The notes under the pieces were generated by a model. That model saw nothing but the letters and a program-made list of their open reading frames with translations. It was not told where the DNA came from and ran no database searches. Positions 1-13,019 of a stretch of DNA of 64,000 nucleotides are shown piece by piece; positions within the stretch are counted from its first letter, which is position 1; the number at the start of each line of letters is the position of its first letter. The stretch lies in assembly GCA_019454045.1 (NCBI GenBank), contig SKCR01041578.1:32180-96179 (forward strand). Reading direction: 5' to 3'. Made by a program: the position numbers and the translations under genes. The DNA is from Zanthoxylum bungeanum (lineage: Eukaryota > Streptophyta > Magnoliopsida > Sapindales > Rutaceae).

Positions 1-1862
1 TTTGCGTGCCTTTTGGGTAAATTTATAGTCGTATATTTTGATGATATTTTAGTGTACAAAAAGAATTTAGAAGAGCATGTAGGACATGTGCAAGCGTGTT
101 TGATGTTTTGAGGAAAGAATTATTGTATGCTAACCTAAAAAATGATTTTTGCATGGAAAATTGATATTTATAGGGTATGTCATTAGTGCTCAAGGCATTA
201 GTTGATGATGAAAACAAGGTCAAGGCCATTCGTGAGTGGCCTACACCTAAGAGCATCACTGTGGTTAGGAGTTTCCATGGACTAGCCAGTTTCTATATAA
301 GGTTTGTAAAAGACTTTAGCACTATCGCTGCACCACTTACTGAAGTCGTAAAGAAAAATATTGGTTTCCATTGAGGGGAGGAACAAGAGAATGCCTTTAA
401 ACTTCTTAAAGATCGATTATGTTATACTCATGTTTTATCCTTACCTAACTTTAACCAAACTCTCGAGATTGAGTGTGATGCTTCAGGGGTCGGTATTGGG
501 GCAGTACTTATGTAGGAATGACGTCTTATACCTTTCTTCAGTGAAAAGCTCAACGGTGTAGTGCTGCGTTACCCAACTTACGACAAAGAGTTTTATGCCC
601 TAGTCAGAGCGCTGGAAACTTGGCATCATTACCTCTCGCCAAAAGAGTTCGTGATTCACACTGACCATGAATCTCTGCGGCATATCAAGAGTCAAGTAAA
701 ACTTAACAAACGGCATGCAAAATGGATGGAGTTCGTGGAGACCTTCTCATATGTCATTCGATATAAGCAAGGTAAGGAGAATGTGGTTGCTGATGCACTT
801 TCACGCAGGTATGTTTTACTTACATCCTTGAGTTCTAAGTTTCTTGGTTTTGACTTTATCAAATATTTGTATACAAGTGATCATGACTTCTCTGAGATCT
901 ACATTGCATGTGACAAAGGTGCTTATGGTAAATTTTACAGACAATATGATTTTTTATTTAAAGAGAATAAATTGTGTGTGCCTAGTTGTTTTATGCGTGA
1001 ATTATTGGTATGTGAAGCACATAGTGGGGGTCTTATGGGTCATTTTGGTATTACGAAAACATTGGATATCTTGCATGAACATTTTTATTGGCCTAAAATG
1101 AAGAAGCATGTCATACACATTTGTACTGGTTGCATTACTTGTAGGAGAGAAAAATCTAAAGTTCAACCACATAGGCCTTATACACCTTTACCTGTTCCTC
1201 ATGCACCGTGGGTAGATATCTCCATGGACTTTGTGTTAGGATTACCTAGATCTAGGAAGGGCCGAGACTCTATTTTTGTTGTAGTTGACCATTTTAGCAA
1301 GATGGCACACTTTATTGCATGTCACAAATCAGACGATGCCATACACATTGCTGACTTACTTTTAGTGAGGTTGTTCGCTTACATGGAGTACCTCAGGGTA
1401 TAGTATCAGACAGGAATGCAAGGTTTTTAAGTCATTTTTGGAAAATTTTATGGGGTAGGCTGGGAACTAAACTGTTATTTTCCACCACTTGTCACCCACA
1501 GACTTACAGTCAAACTGAAGTCGTTAACATGACCCTGTCCCAACTATTACATACTGTCATTTCTAAGAATTTGAAGACATGGGAAGAATGTTTACCTTTC
1601 ATTGAGTTTGCTTATAATCGTAGTATTCATTCCAATACTTCTTATTCTCCTTTTGAAATTGTGTATGGATTTAACCCACTAACACCTCTGGATTTATTGC
1701 CTTTGCCCGTTGATAAGAGGGTGAGCCTGGATGGTAAGCACAAGGCCGACTTGGTCAAGTCCATACATGAGAAAGCAAGAAAACACTTTAAGAAGAAGAA
1801 TGACCAATATGCCTCACATGCCAATAAGGGTAGACGTCGTGTCTCTTTCGAACCCGGTGACT
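1..1862 (+). pseudogene. Ty3/gypsy retrotransposon pol, 3' part (RT end, RNase H, integrase), decayed
   Basis: Reading frames in succession give the pol polyprotein of a Ty3/gypsy element. The reverse transcriptase motif YFDDILVY lies at about 34-57. The RT connection domain (EWPTPK, then a block ending APLTEVVKK) follows at 233-355. RNase H follows, with the TDHESL motif at about 660 and [12 protein letters not shown] ending near 810. The integrase zinc finger ([22 protein letters not shown], then CTGCITC) is at about 1020-1145. The integrase core starts at WVDISMDF (first Asp, about 1210), has SDRNARF (second Asp, about 1408) and QTEVVN (Glu, about 1511), and ends at FEPGDF near 1862. Frameshifts near 110, 360, 540 and 1380 and several stops show it is dead. 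Upstream RT, PR and gag lie outside the window. It ends abruptly where a minus-strand gypsy fragment begins, with no LTR visible. Clade within Ty3/gypsy is not certain. Confidence 0.9.
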
Positions 1863-2443
1863 TTATAACAATATAAACCCCTAGGTGTAATGGAAGTTTT
1901 CTTCTCTTAATCATCTTGATAAAATGGGATCTTATTGTACCCAATATATGCATCTAGGAATGATAATCTCTCGTACCCTGTAGTTTCATCCACGAGTTAG
2001 TCAATCTTCAGGAGTGGATAGGGATCTTTCGAGCATGATTTGTTTAAGTCTGTGTAATCCACACTCACTCTTCATTTTCCACTCTTTTTCTGCACCACCA
2101 CCATATTGGACACCCATTGTGGATATCTCGCTTCCTTTTACGAAGTCAACTTTCAATAGTCTGTTAACTTATTTAGAAATGATCTGATTTCTCTTTGGAG
2201 CAAATCTTCTCTACTTCCGCACCATAAGTTTTACTTCTTTATTGACTGCTCATATATGGCAAGCCAAATTCAGATCAATGCTTGGCATATCTTCATGTGT
2301 CCAAGCAAACACATTTGTATTCCCCATGAGAAACTTTATTAACTCTTCATTCTCTGACTCTACCAATTTTGACCCAACATAAACTAGCTTTTTAGGAAAA
2401 GTCAGATCCAATGATCGAGACTCTAATGCTTCAATAGTTGGAT
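1863..2443 (-). pseudogene. Tat-lineage Ty3/gypsy reverse transcriptase fragment
   Basis: Reading the minus strand from about 2440 downwards gives the start of a Tat/Ogre-type RT. TNVFAWTHEDMPSIDLNLAC lies near 2300-2240, the fingers block with SNMVVVQKKSGK near 2110-2080, VDYTDLNKSC near 2055-2030, and LVDETTGYERLSFLDAY near 2000-1950. It ends with a piece resembling the RGLYCYKV block near 1870. Several stops break it (for example before the RT core and within the palm). The VFAW..DMP..D signature is typical of the Tat lineage in plants. It stops exactly where the plus-strand gypsy pol stops, so the two lie tail to tail at a chimeric junction. No LTR or target duplication is visible. Confidence 0.85.
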
Positions 2444-2586
2444 GTCACGTCCCAGTATTTCCAGAACTTGACCGAACATGAGATAGTGAAACCATCTATC
2501 CGACCTCAATCCTTAGCATACATATGTGTCATGCACTAACATAAGCTTATACTTGTATAACTAACAATAAGCATACATATAGTGTC
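2444..2586. other. Unassigned 143-bp spacer
   Basis: No coding potential or recognised repeat. It separates the Tat-type fragment from the LTR of copia element A. Its last five bases, GTGTC (2582-2586), would be the left target duplication of element A, but no matching right copy is found because A has lost its 3' end. Confidence 0.4.
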
Positions 2587-3869
2587 TGTTGGACAATTAT
2601 GACCCATAGCATCACTATTTATACAGAACATGGCGTTGTTATACAAATTAACTATGTGACAAAGGAAATTGCCCTTTTATCATTTGTAATTGGATTACCG
2701 GGATACATAAATGATAAAAGTCCATATGATTAGTACCAGATTAATAAGATATGAGACAATATTAATCCACTAATATTTAATCATTAAATATCCCTAGTCG
2801 TAGTATTATCGAGACTGGACATCGATAATACGGAATAGACTAGTATTGCACTTGTGCGCATTATGGAGGCATAACGACATAGTTCTCATATATTTAAGTA
2901 TTGGATAATTATGCAAGTGTGATAGGAGGTTGTGTTTACCGATAGTACGGAAACAGCTTCGCTCTGGATAGACCCATCGGAATCCCATTGGTAGTATGAC
3001 TATGTGTCTATGGGAATCCGAATTAGGGTAGGTGTATTTGGTCTTAACCTGAGACTTGCATCGCTAATACTTGCGACAATCAGTATACTTTGGTTTTGGT
3101 CGTCCGGGGCTTTAACAGGTTCTGTGTACGCCTCTTCTGGGTATACTGAGAATCGTAGTGTATTGGATGTGATGTCATGATGGAAGTATCACTTCAGTCA
3201 TATGGAGATGATGTTCACGCAGGATACGGAACTGGTACTCTTGTATGCTGCAGCTATCGGGATAATATGACAAGGTCATGATTATCCGATTATAGAGACT
3301 AGTTACCAGTGATCCGATATATGCTTCGTATGGGGAAGACACAATTCCAGCCCCAGGCCTAGCATGTGACATTCGATACTGATCGTAATACGCAATACTA
3401 CGTATGCTACGCCTAACAAAGATTACATATTCCTTTAAAGAATATTTATGGAGAATTGGATATGCATGGTGTTTTGCTAGAAGCCAACCATGTCTTGTAA
3501 ATTGGTGAGAACGTGGTACCGGGTATGCACGTATTCGGATAGTCCGATGACCGTATTTACTGCCAACATATCCAGGGATCTCTTGGGTCGCTTCCGAAAG
3601 ATTCACCGTTGATATTTGACTCGAACAGAAAATTAATCTGGGATTAATTATGAGAGAGAAAATTAATCTGGGATTAATTATGAGAGAGAAAATTAATAGG
3701 GAAACTCACCCAAGTGTTGGAAACACTCAAGAAAGCTTGGAGCTTCCACGAAAATGCATAAAAGTTTTGAACTCATCCGATCAATGTGAGTATTTTCCGC
3801 AGCTCTTTTGATTTTATTCACACACATATCACTCTTAGACGATCTTGGCATGTTTTAGGAACACTTACA
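2587..3869 (+). repeat. 5' LTR of copia element A (short form, 1283 bp)
   Basis: Begins TGTTGGACAATTATGACCC and ends TTACA immediately before the primer-binding site. It aligns along its first kilobase with the LTRs at 8899, 16636 and 19022 and, on the minus strand, with those at 25885 and 32883. It lacks about 600 bp present in the other copies (the stretch like 9960-10560), so it is a deleted or older subfamily LTR. A short duplicated unit (GGGATTAATTATGAGAGAGA) lies at the deletion site near 3630-3690. Confidence 0.9.
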
Positions 3870-3870
3870 A

Positions 3871-3882
3871 TGATATCAGAGC
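3871..3882 (+). other. Primer-binding site of copia element A
   Basis: TGATATCAGAGC, one base after the LTR. It differs by one base from TGGTATCAGAGC, the plant copia primer site complementary to the 3' end of initiator methionine tRNA. It is where minus-strand DNA synthesis would start. Confidence 0.85.
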
Positions 3883-6169
3883 GATCTAAGTTTGATTTGG
3901 AATTCTAGGGTTCATGACTTTAAATTTGGATTTTATGCTTGGAGTTTATATTTTCTTAAATCGATGGTTTGGTTGAGCTTGGAAGATGTTGAATTGAATT
4001 TGTACATCTTAGGAATTGTGGTAAATTGATTAGATTAATTTTCCCCAATTTGTATGCCTTAGTCGAATACATGACCTAGAGTGCTCATGGTTAATTTTTG
4101 GAAATTTAACAATTGGATGTGTTGATGGCATGAAATGTATCTTAGATGTTGATTTAATTAGATTGAAATCAAATTGGATGTTAATTTTGTTGCCATTTCC
4201 GTGAGCATGTTATTAGATTGATTTTGCTTCAATTTGTGTTGGATATGAATTGGAAATGTAGAGCATGATTAATTGAATTAATTAGTGTTTTGGAAGCATT
4301 AGATTAATTAATTAATTATGGTAATTACATTTGAATTGAATTAATTTGTAATTTGGAATAATGAGTTAATTTAATTTATTGTATTTGGGTTTAATAGGCT
4401 TGGTTGGGCCAAGTTTGGTTTAGGATAATTGATTGGATCCAATTGGGTCTAAAACCATTTCCATAAAGTCCAAATATGATAATTGGGCCTTTAAAATTTT
4501 AATTGGGCCTAATGGGCCTAAATTGATTTTTTGGCATAGGGTGATTCCTAATTGGGCCTTGGCATCTTGGGTTTGATCCATAATTTCCAAAGCCCATGCC
4601 TTAAGAATTAATTGAAAGCCCATTGGACTTTAATTGAATAGTATTTGATACTAATTGGGCCTTTGAGACCCATAAAGATTGGATTTGGAATCCAAGTCTA
4701 AAAGGCACTATTGAAAGTGTAATTATTTAATTTGGAATTAAATATTAATTAGTATTGGATACAATTTAAATTGGATTTAAAATTATAGTTCGATATAATT
4801 CAAGAATACTTACTTTGAGTATTTATTCTTAAACGAGTTGGACTCGCGCAAATCAAATCATTGTTAAAACATTGGATGGTAATTAATCAAAGATTAATTA
4901 ATTAGAATAGATTGATTGATAACATGTTTTGTGTGAATACTTGGATGTATGTATGAATAATGTATATCGGGTGGATATTAGAAGGGTGATAGCAATTTTG
5001 GAAATTGTTGTAATAAATTTAGAATTTATTAAATTGGACCTGCGCGTCCAGCCTATTATCTCCTTCTCATTGTATTTCTCTTCTCACCAATTCCCCTCAA
5101 TGTAAATGAGGTTTCTTTAGAAGTATTATGTAATTGGGTAGAAGTATGAATAGTGCTAGCGGGAGAGAGGAAATAGAGAGATTTATTCTAGGAACAAAGT
5201 TTGTTATATATCTATCCGAATATCATTATTATTTTATCGCGCCTTATTATGCTTTTTGAATGCATGCTTAAGGGTGTATGATGAGATCTAATAAAAGATA
5301 ATAAATTGGTTGCCAAATCGCGACAAAAACCCGCATTTTATATTAAGCGTTTTTCCTTCCATTGAATGATTTTCTCTTAAGATCCAAGATTGGCATTGGT
5401 TTGTTGGCCAAAGTCAAGACCTTTATCCATCGCAGATGTGTTTGAATCATGAAAGCTTTGTTCCATATCGTACGTCTTGGGCAAGTTGTGATTTATTGGC
5501 CAAAGTCAAGGTCAATTCTTGTTCATCGGCCTCGATTACGAAGCTTTCCCACTGTCAATGGGTCACGCTTAACTGGTTTCATTAAGCTTGTTTTGCCAAA
5601 GCCAAGGCTTAGTTGATTCAGAGGAAAAGGTTAGGCAATATATGGATATATTAGCATATATTGGATATATGTTTCGAACTTGGAGGTCCACCTACTGGAT
5701 CTAGGAATTGGATGGGATCCAATTGATCTTAGAGATCTACCTAGTGAAGTTTCATACAATTTGTTGGCCAAAGTCAAGGTTGTGTGTTATTTAACGGGAT
5801 CCTAGCCCACTAGGAAAGTAGGTTTCCCTGTACTCCACTGAGGTTAGAGGCTCGTCGAAAAAAGTGGGAGGCAAGTATTAAATTCGCAATTTCGTTTAGA
5901 TACTTGCCAATACGCGCTCATTTCATTTTTCGTCATTTAAATTTATATATATTAGTTGGACTAATATTCAATTGTTGTTTTAATTGAACAGTTGGATTGT
6001 ATTCAAACTACTTCATTTATAGTTGATTATATAATTGGATTATAGTAATCAATATATTTGAATTTAACCAATCAAATAGTAGTTGATTATATAGTTAGAC
6101 TATAGTAATCATTATATTCGATTGTACCCGAAATCGTTGATTGGATAGTTGGACTATTGGAATCAGATA
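3883..6169 (+). other. Long untranslated leader of copia element A
   Basis: About 2.3 kb between the primer site and gag with no sustained reading frame. It aligns throughout with the leader of element B (10826-13019) and, inverted, with that of element C (28760-30842). It holds a cluster of TGGGCC/GGCCCA words (about 4390-4670). It also holds spaced copies of TTGTTGGCCAAAGTCAAG or close variants near 5401, 5496, 5594 and 5761. No function is evident from sequence; packaging or expression signals are possible. Confidence 0.75.
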
Positions 6170-6870
6170 ACTGAAAGATTAGCGTTTAAAACATAATCCT
6201 GGGTGAAAATGTCTTTAAGCAACTTCAATTTTCAAATTGGGAATAGAACCTCAGGATAGTCCCGGGAGCCGAGAAGTTACTTTATTTAATAGAGTGACAT
6301 CTCGGCCCTGAGCCCGGAGTTGAGCAAATAGTGGAGCATGAGCTTTGGAAGAATCATGGTGATGATAACTTTAGTGATGAATCCGTTATGCTTGCCGCAA
6401 AGGCTCCTTAATTTCTTCGTCAGAACTAAGGATTAGATCCTTATAGTATGATATTGAATTGAAGGATCTTCAATAGATCTATTCTTAGATCTTAGAAGTA
6501 CTAATTTCAATAGAAAACTCTTGGAGATTAATGGCTATGCTCAGGAGAAAGAGTCAGAGCTTACAAAAGGGCAAGAAGCGCAAGTCGCATCTTACTTCGA
6601 CATCCTAGAAGGCCAAGGCTTGGTCGAAGGCTTCTGGGGGTGTGAAGAAAAGGGCAAGGCTAAATCGTCACAGTCTTCTGGGAAGATAAAGGACATCCCA
6701 AGATGTCTGCCTAAACTGTGGCAAACGGGGTCCCTGGAAGTGTGACTACAGTATGGACAAGGCATACATGAAGGAAGTGAAGACGGGCAAGGCTCCGGCT
6801 TCAGGTATGTTTGTTATAAACATGTCCACTGCTGGTTTTAAAATTGGATTTTAGATACTGGATGTGGTAC
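6170..6870 (+). pseudogene. gag remnant of copia element A
   Basis: Aligns with the gag of element B. A GENVF-like start is near 6205, and a lysine-rich stretch resembling KGKAKSS is near 6650. The zinc-knuckle region is read as CLPKLWQTGSLEV instead of CLQCGKRGHWKRD, so the CCHC cysteines and histidine are partly lost. Frameshifts and stops occur throughout. The longest open piece is 6521-6745. Confidence 0.75.
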
Positions 6871-8898
6871 ATAAATATATGTACTGATGTGCGGATCTGC
6901 TGATTAGTAGGAGACTGGCTTCAGATGAGATCGACCTATGAGTTGGAAACGGGACGAGAGTCGCTGTTTTGGCTAGAAATCTAAGTTTTGGAACTGCCCT
7001 TGGGCATGTACTTAAATTAGGAAACTATTATAATGTATCTAGTTTGACTAGAACATTATTATGTACTCTAGTTTAACCCGTTGCGGGTATACCTTATATT
7101 CTAGAACACTAAGTGTTTTGTTTATAAAGATGATATTGAGATAAGCACATTAGATGTGAATAAAAGAATTTATATTTAGAATATAAATGAATCTCAAACA
7201 TATAATATGACAAATAAAATCTCAAACTGAATAAATCTGTTGAGACTTAAAAGTGGCATTGTTGTCTAGGACACATTAACAAGACTCGTATATCCACACT
7301 TTCGAATAGTGGATACTAGTAAGGATTTGATTCTAATTCAAATGATGTCTACGGATCTAGTTTATTAGGGAAAGTGCCTAAAAATACCTTTTACTTGGTA
7401 AAAGTGCAAGTGCCACCGATCTGTTAGCCCTCGTTCATAGTGACGTAAGTGGGCCCATGTCTAGCTAGGCTAGAGGTGGATTTGAATACTTCGTAACCTT
7501 TACGGATGTGGCATCGCGTTACGGTTATGTGTATCTTATGAAACATAAGTCGGAAAATTTTGAGTAATTCAAAGGGTTTCGACACGAAGTAAGAAAACAG
7601 ACCGATAAAAGTATTAAAAATATTACGGTCAGACCATAATGTAAACATATGAGTTTCAAGATTACTTGAAAGAGTATGGTATTCTTTCACAGTGGACTCC
7701 TCCCAGGACACCTCAATTTGACGGTGTGTCCGAACAGAGAAACCGAACTTTGTTGGACATGGTAAGGTTAATGATGAGTCGCTCTGAGATACCAATTTCC
7801 TTCTAAGGATACACATTAAACAGTGCAATACTTATTTTGAATAAGGTTCCATAAAAATCTGTTAGACAAACTTCATATTAGATATGAACAGGAAAGAAAT
7901 CGGGTTTCTGATTCCTGAAGATTTGGGAATGCTGGGCATACGCTAAATGTTTGGATGGTACCAAACTAGAACCCAAATCAGATAAGTGCCAATTTGTAGG
8001 TTTTCCTAAGGAAACCAAAGTAGTATAGTACTTATACAACTCACAAGAGAACAATGTAATTGTTTCTCTCCATGCGGTTTTCCTAAGAGGAATTCCTATA
8101 TGCAGTGGTAAGTGGGAGGAAAGTAAAACTCGATGAAAATCAGAGTAATATTGTTCCAGGCACCGAGTCCTCACGGAACACCAACAGTTCATCAGGGATG
8201 AAATTGTACCAATAATCTTCGAATACACAAGAACCACGTAGGTCGGAGAGATTCGGAAAACAACCTGGGAGGTATGGGTTTCTGATCTCACCTCATGTAA
8301 ATATCAATCTCATTGAGGAAGACGAACCGGCTACGTATGAGGAAGTGATACAAGGTATCGACTCTTTTTATGGCAAAGTGCGATGAAGTACGAAATGGAT
8401 TCCATGTATGCAACCAAGTTTGAACACTGGTTGATGTACCAGAAGGCATTGTGCCTATTGGTACTATATGGGTCTTCAAGGAAGACATACATGGATGGAA
8501 ACATATAAATGTATACAGCTAGGCTTATACAGAAAAAGGGTATCGTTAACTACGATGAAACCTTTTATCTATTGCCATGATTAAATCCATTCGGATAATG
8601 CTTGCTAATGCTGCATATTTTTTTATGAAATATGACAGCTGGACGCCAAATCCGTTTTCCTTCACGGAAACCTTTTTAGTATGTTAACAACATCCTGACG
8701 GTTTTGTCATGTCGAAACATGCAAACAAGGTTTGCAAGTTAAACGATCAATTAATTGGGTTATTAGAACCAACGTTTGAGAGATTATAATGGTATATGAT
8801 TCATTCAAAAAGGAAATGATTCTTGTGATATAAGAAGGTTAGTGGGAGCGCACGACAATGAATGTCTATAGTTGATGATGATTGATCTTAGCAATAAC
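6871..8898 (+). pseudogene. pol remnant of copia element A, first part (PR, INT, RT)
   Basis: Read across many stops and frameshifts, this follows element B's pol: protease (DTGCGT near 6855-6870, ICTDV after a stop), the integrase zinc finger (LGHINKTRIS-like near 7255-7300), the integrase core (DGVSEQRNRT near 7720), then RT (EDEPATYEE near 8310). It stops at 8898 just past the region equivalent to the RT YFDD motif, where element B is inserted. No functional product is possible. Confidence 0.85.
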
Positions 8899-10812
8899 TG
8901 TTGGACAATATGACCCATAGTGTCACTATTTGTAAAAGACATTGTGGTTTTTGTACAAATTAACTATGTGTGACAATGGAAATTGCATTTTATCATTTTT
9001 GTAATTAATTACTTATATATATAAATGATAAAAGTCCTTATGATTAGTTCCGAGATTATAAGATATGAGACAATATCAATCCATAAAGGTTTAATCATTA
9101 AATATCCCTAGTCGTAGTATTATCGAGACTGGACATCGATAATGCAGAATAGACTAGTATTGCACTTGTGCGTGTTATGGAAGCGTAACAACATAGTTCT
9201 CATATATTTAAGTATTGGATACTTATGCAAGTGTGATAGGAGGTTGTGTTTACCGATGGTACGGAAACAGCTTCGCTCTGGATAGACCCCGCAGAATCCC
9301 ATTGGTAGTATGACTATGTGTCTATGGGAATCCGCTTCAGGGTAGGTGTATTTGGTCTTAACCTGAGACTTGCATCGCTAGTACTTGCGACAATCAATAC
9401 GCTTTGGTTTTGGTCGTCCGGGACTTTAACAGGTTCTGTGTACGCCTCTTCTGGGTTTATTGAGAATCGTAGTGTATTGGGTGTGATGTCAAGACGGAAG
9501 TATCACTTCAGTCATATGGAGATGATGATCACGCAGGGATACAGAACCGGTTCTCTATTATGTTGCAACTATCGGGATAATATGACAAGGTCATGATTAT
9601 CCGATTATAGAGACTAGTTGCTTGTGATCCGATATATGCTTCGTACGGGGCAGACACTATTCCAGCCCCAGGCCTTGCATGTGACATCAGATACTGGATC
9701 GCAATACGCAATACTATGTATACTACGCCTGACATAGATTATATATTCCTTTAAGAATATTTCTGGAGAATTGGGTAGGCACGGTGCTTTGCTAGAAGCC
9801 AACCATGTCTCGTAAATCGGTAAAAATGTGGTACCAGGTACGCACGTGTTCGGATAGTCCGACGACCGGATTTACTGCCAACATATCCAGGGATCTCATG
9901 GGTCGCTTCCCGAAGATTCACCGATGACGTATGATTCGAACATAATTAATCTAGGATTAATTACGGAAAATTTATCTGGGATAAAATACTATTAGAAGAG
10001 AGAGAACGATAATTCGGAATTAATCGATAAAAAAATATATTCGATATATTAAATGAAATTAGATTTCATAACGGAATTAAAATTGGATTTTAATTCGGGC
10101 GAACGAATTAATTTAGAATTAATTCGCGAGCGACTTTAATAGTAATTTTGCTAGGCATAATTATTTAATTAAATTTGATTTAATTAAGTCGCAACGGAAA
10201 ATTCGTTAATTCGGAATTAACGAACCCGAGCCGGGATGTGTTTGCGGGCCCACTCGGATTTTGAATCAAGTGGGGCCCACATCAAGTCACATCAATTGTC
10301 ACTCAGTGATGGAAGTCATGTCAACTTTTTGGTGATTGAATAATGTACTTTAGGTGATGGGAGTAGTTGGGAAGTAAAAATGCATTTTACCTCCAAATTT
10401 TTGATTTAAGCTTTTTGGAAAAAACAAATACAAAATTTGAGAAAAACTTTTGTAATTGTTTTTTAAAAACAAAAACACAAAATATCAAAAGCTCTCTCCT
10501 CTCCCCTTTATCTCTCTTGACCGAAACACACTAACAGACAAGAAGGAATTTGTTGCAAATTTCAAAGTGCTAGCACACATCAAGAATCATACAAAGGTGT
10601 TAGGGAAACTTTCCCATTGAGCTTGGAATCTCAAATCACTCAAGCTTGGAGCTCAACTACATCAAAAAAAGCTTGGACACTTCAAGGAAGGAAAAGTTTT
10701 GTCTAAACACATCCTCAACCGATCAAAGTGAGTATATTTTCGCTATACTTCTTTTAAGTATTCACATTATTTCATGCTTTAAATGTTCTTGGGATGATCT
10801 TAGAGACCAACA
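8899..10812 (+). repeat. 5' LTR of copia element B (1914 bp)
   Basis: Starts TGTTGGACAATATGACCC and ends GAGACCAACA, one base before the primer site. It is preceded by target duplication ATAAC. It closely matches the 3' LTR at 19022-20942 over its full length. Confidence 0.95.
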
Positions 10813-10813
10813 A

Positions 10814-10825
10814 TGGTATCAGAGC
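10814..10825 (+). other. Primer-binding site of copia element B
   Basis: TGGTATCAGAGC, a perfect match to the plant copia initiator-methionine tRNA primer site, one base after the LTR end. Confidence 0.93.
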
Positions 10826-13019
10826 CTTATTGAGCATGAAATTGAATTTAGGGTTTATATCTTGATTTGGGTATTTTTGATTTGAGCATGTTTTAATCAA
10901 ATTGTTTGTTTGAGTATGCTTGTATAATGATAACTTAGAGTTATGCATGATCAATTTTATGAAAAAATTAATTGGATTAATTTCCCCAAATCTTAGGCTT
11001 GGCCGAATGTATATATAACCCTAGTCATGGGTGATTTTTGTTTTAAGACCATTGGATGTGTTTAAAATGCTTGGATATATTGATTTGTGATTTAATTGGA
11101 TTGAAATCAAAATCGGATATAAAATCCTTCATTGCCGTGACCATAAGAGCATGAAAATGACTTGATTTTGTTTCAATAATGTTGGACATGTATTGATTAT
11201 AATAAAGCATGATTAATTGATTAAATTAGTATTTTGGAAATGTTAATTTAAATAATTAATTATGGCTAAACACTTTAATTAATTAAATTGTGAAATTTGG
11301 AATATTAGAATTTAATTAATTGGGCTTAATTTGGAATTGGCTAAAAATTGTTGTATTTGGGCCTAATGGGCTTGGTTGGGCCAAGTTGGTTTAGGACAAT
11401 TGGATTGGATCCAAATTGGGCCTAAACCATTCCATTAAGTCCAAATATAATATATGGGCCTTTAAATATTTAATTGGGCCTAATGGGCCAAAATTAATTT
11501 TTGGCAAATAGGGTGATTCCTTATTGGGCCTTGGTATTTGGGTTTGACCCATATTGACCAAAGCCCATGCCTTAAGAAATTAATTGAAAGCCCATTGGAC
11601 TTTAATTAAATGAACATTGGATGTTAATTGGGCTTTGAGACCCATTAAGATTAGATTTAGAATCTAAGTCGTAAAGGCACATTAAAAGTGTAATTATTTA
11701 ATTTGGAATTAAATATAGAATTAGTATTGAATACAAATTAAATTGGATTTAAAATTGTAGTTCGATATAATTCAAGAATCGTACTTTGAGTACTTATTCT
11801 TAAACGAGTTGGACTCGCGCAAATCAAATCGTTGTTTGAACATTGGATGATCACTTAATTCAAAGATTAATTAATTGGATTAGATTGATTGAATAACATG
11901 CTTTGTGTGAATACATGGATGTGTTGTATGAATAATGTATATCGATGGATATTAGAAGGGTGAGGGCAATTTTGGAAATTGTTGTAATAAATTTAGAATT
12001 TATTAAATTGGACCTGCGTGTCCAGCCTTTATCTCTCGATTTTTGTAATTCTCTTCTCACCAATTCCCCTCAATGTAATGAGGTTTCTTTATTGTATTAT
12101 GTAATTGGGTAGAAGTTAGAATTAGAATAGTGCTAGCCGGGGAGAGGAAAATGAGTGATTTGTTCTAGGAACAATTTGTGAGATATCCATCCGCATATCA
12201 TTATTAATTTATTTATCGCGCCTTATTATGCTTTTAGAATGCATGCTTAAGGGTGTATGATGAGACCTAATCAAAGATAATTAATTGGTTGCCAATTACG
12301 CGAAAAACCCTCAACAAATATTAAGCGTTTTCCTTCCATTGAATGATTCATTCTCAAGATCCAAGATTGGCACTGGTTTGTTGGCCAAAGTCAAGACCTT
12401 TGTCCATCGCGGATGTGTTTGAATCATGAAGGCTTTGTTCCATATCGTATGTCTTGCCTAAGTTGTGATTTGTTGGCCAAAGTCAAGATCACTTCTTGTT
12501 CATCGACATCGATTACGAAGCTTTCCAAGGTCAATGGGTCCCGCTTAACTGGAATCATTAAGCTTGTTGAGCCAAAGCCAAGGCTTAGTTGATTCAGAGG
12601 AAAAGGTTAGGAAAATATATTGGATATATTGGCATATATATTGTATATATGTTTCGGACTTGGAGGTCCACCTACCGGATCTAGGAATTGGATGAGATCC
12701 AATTGATCTTAGAGATCTACCTAGTTAAATATCATACAGCTTGTTGGCCAAAGTCAGGTTGTGTGTTATTTAACGGGATCCTAGCCCACTAGGAAACTAG
12801 GTTTCCCGAGTACTCAACAGAGGGTTAGAGGCTCGCCGAAAAATAGTGGGAGGCCAGTATTGAATTTGCAATTTCGTTCAAATACTTGGCATTACGCGCT
12901 TTCAAATTATTTCGTCAATTATATTTTTATTAGTTGGACTAATATTCTATTATTTTTCTTGTAACAGTTGGACTGTACCCAAATATCGTTAATTGAATAG
13001 TTTGACTATTGCAATTAAG
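10826..13019 (+). other. Long untranslated leader of copia element B
   Basis: About 2.2 kb with no sustained reading frame, aligned end to end with the leader of A. The TGGGCC-rich part lies at about 11355-11640. TTGTTGGCCAAAGTCAAG or variants occur near 12379, 12470, 12567 and 12742, with the same relative spacing as in A. Repeated TTGGACT/ATAGTTGGACTAT-like words precede gag. Confidence 0.75.

Noticed and set aside
3175..3606. 143-codon frame on the minus strand
   Set aside because: Lies wholly inside the copia LTR; similar frames recur in every LTR copy (9529, 19651, 24844, 31860) with shifting breaks and no protein similarity. Not a gene.
10814..10825. Possible tRNA-related sequences (TGGTATCAGAGC) as tRNA genes
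   Set aside because: These 12-bp matches are retroelement primer-binding sites next to LTRs; no cloverleaf surrounds them.
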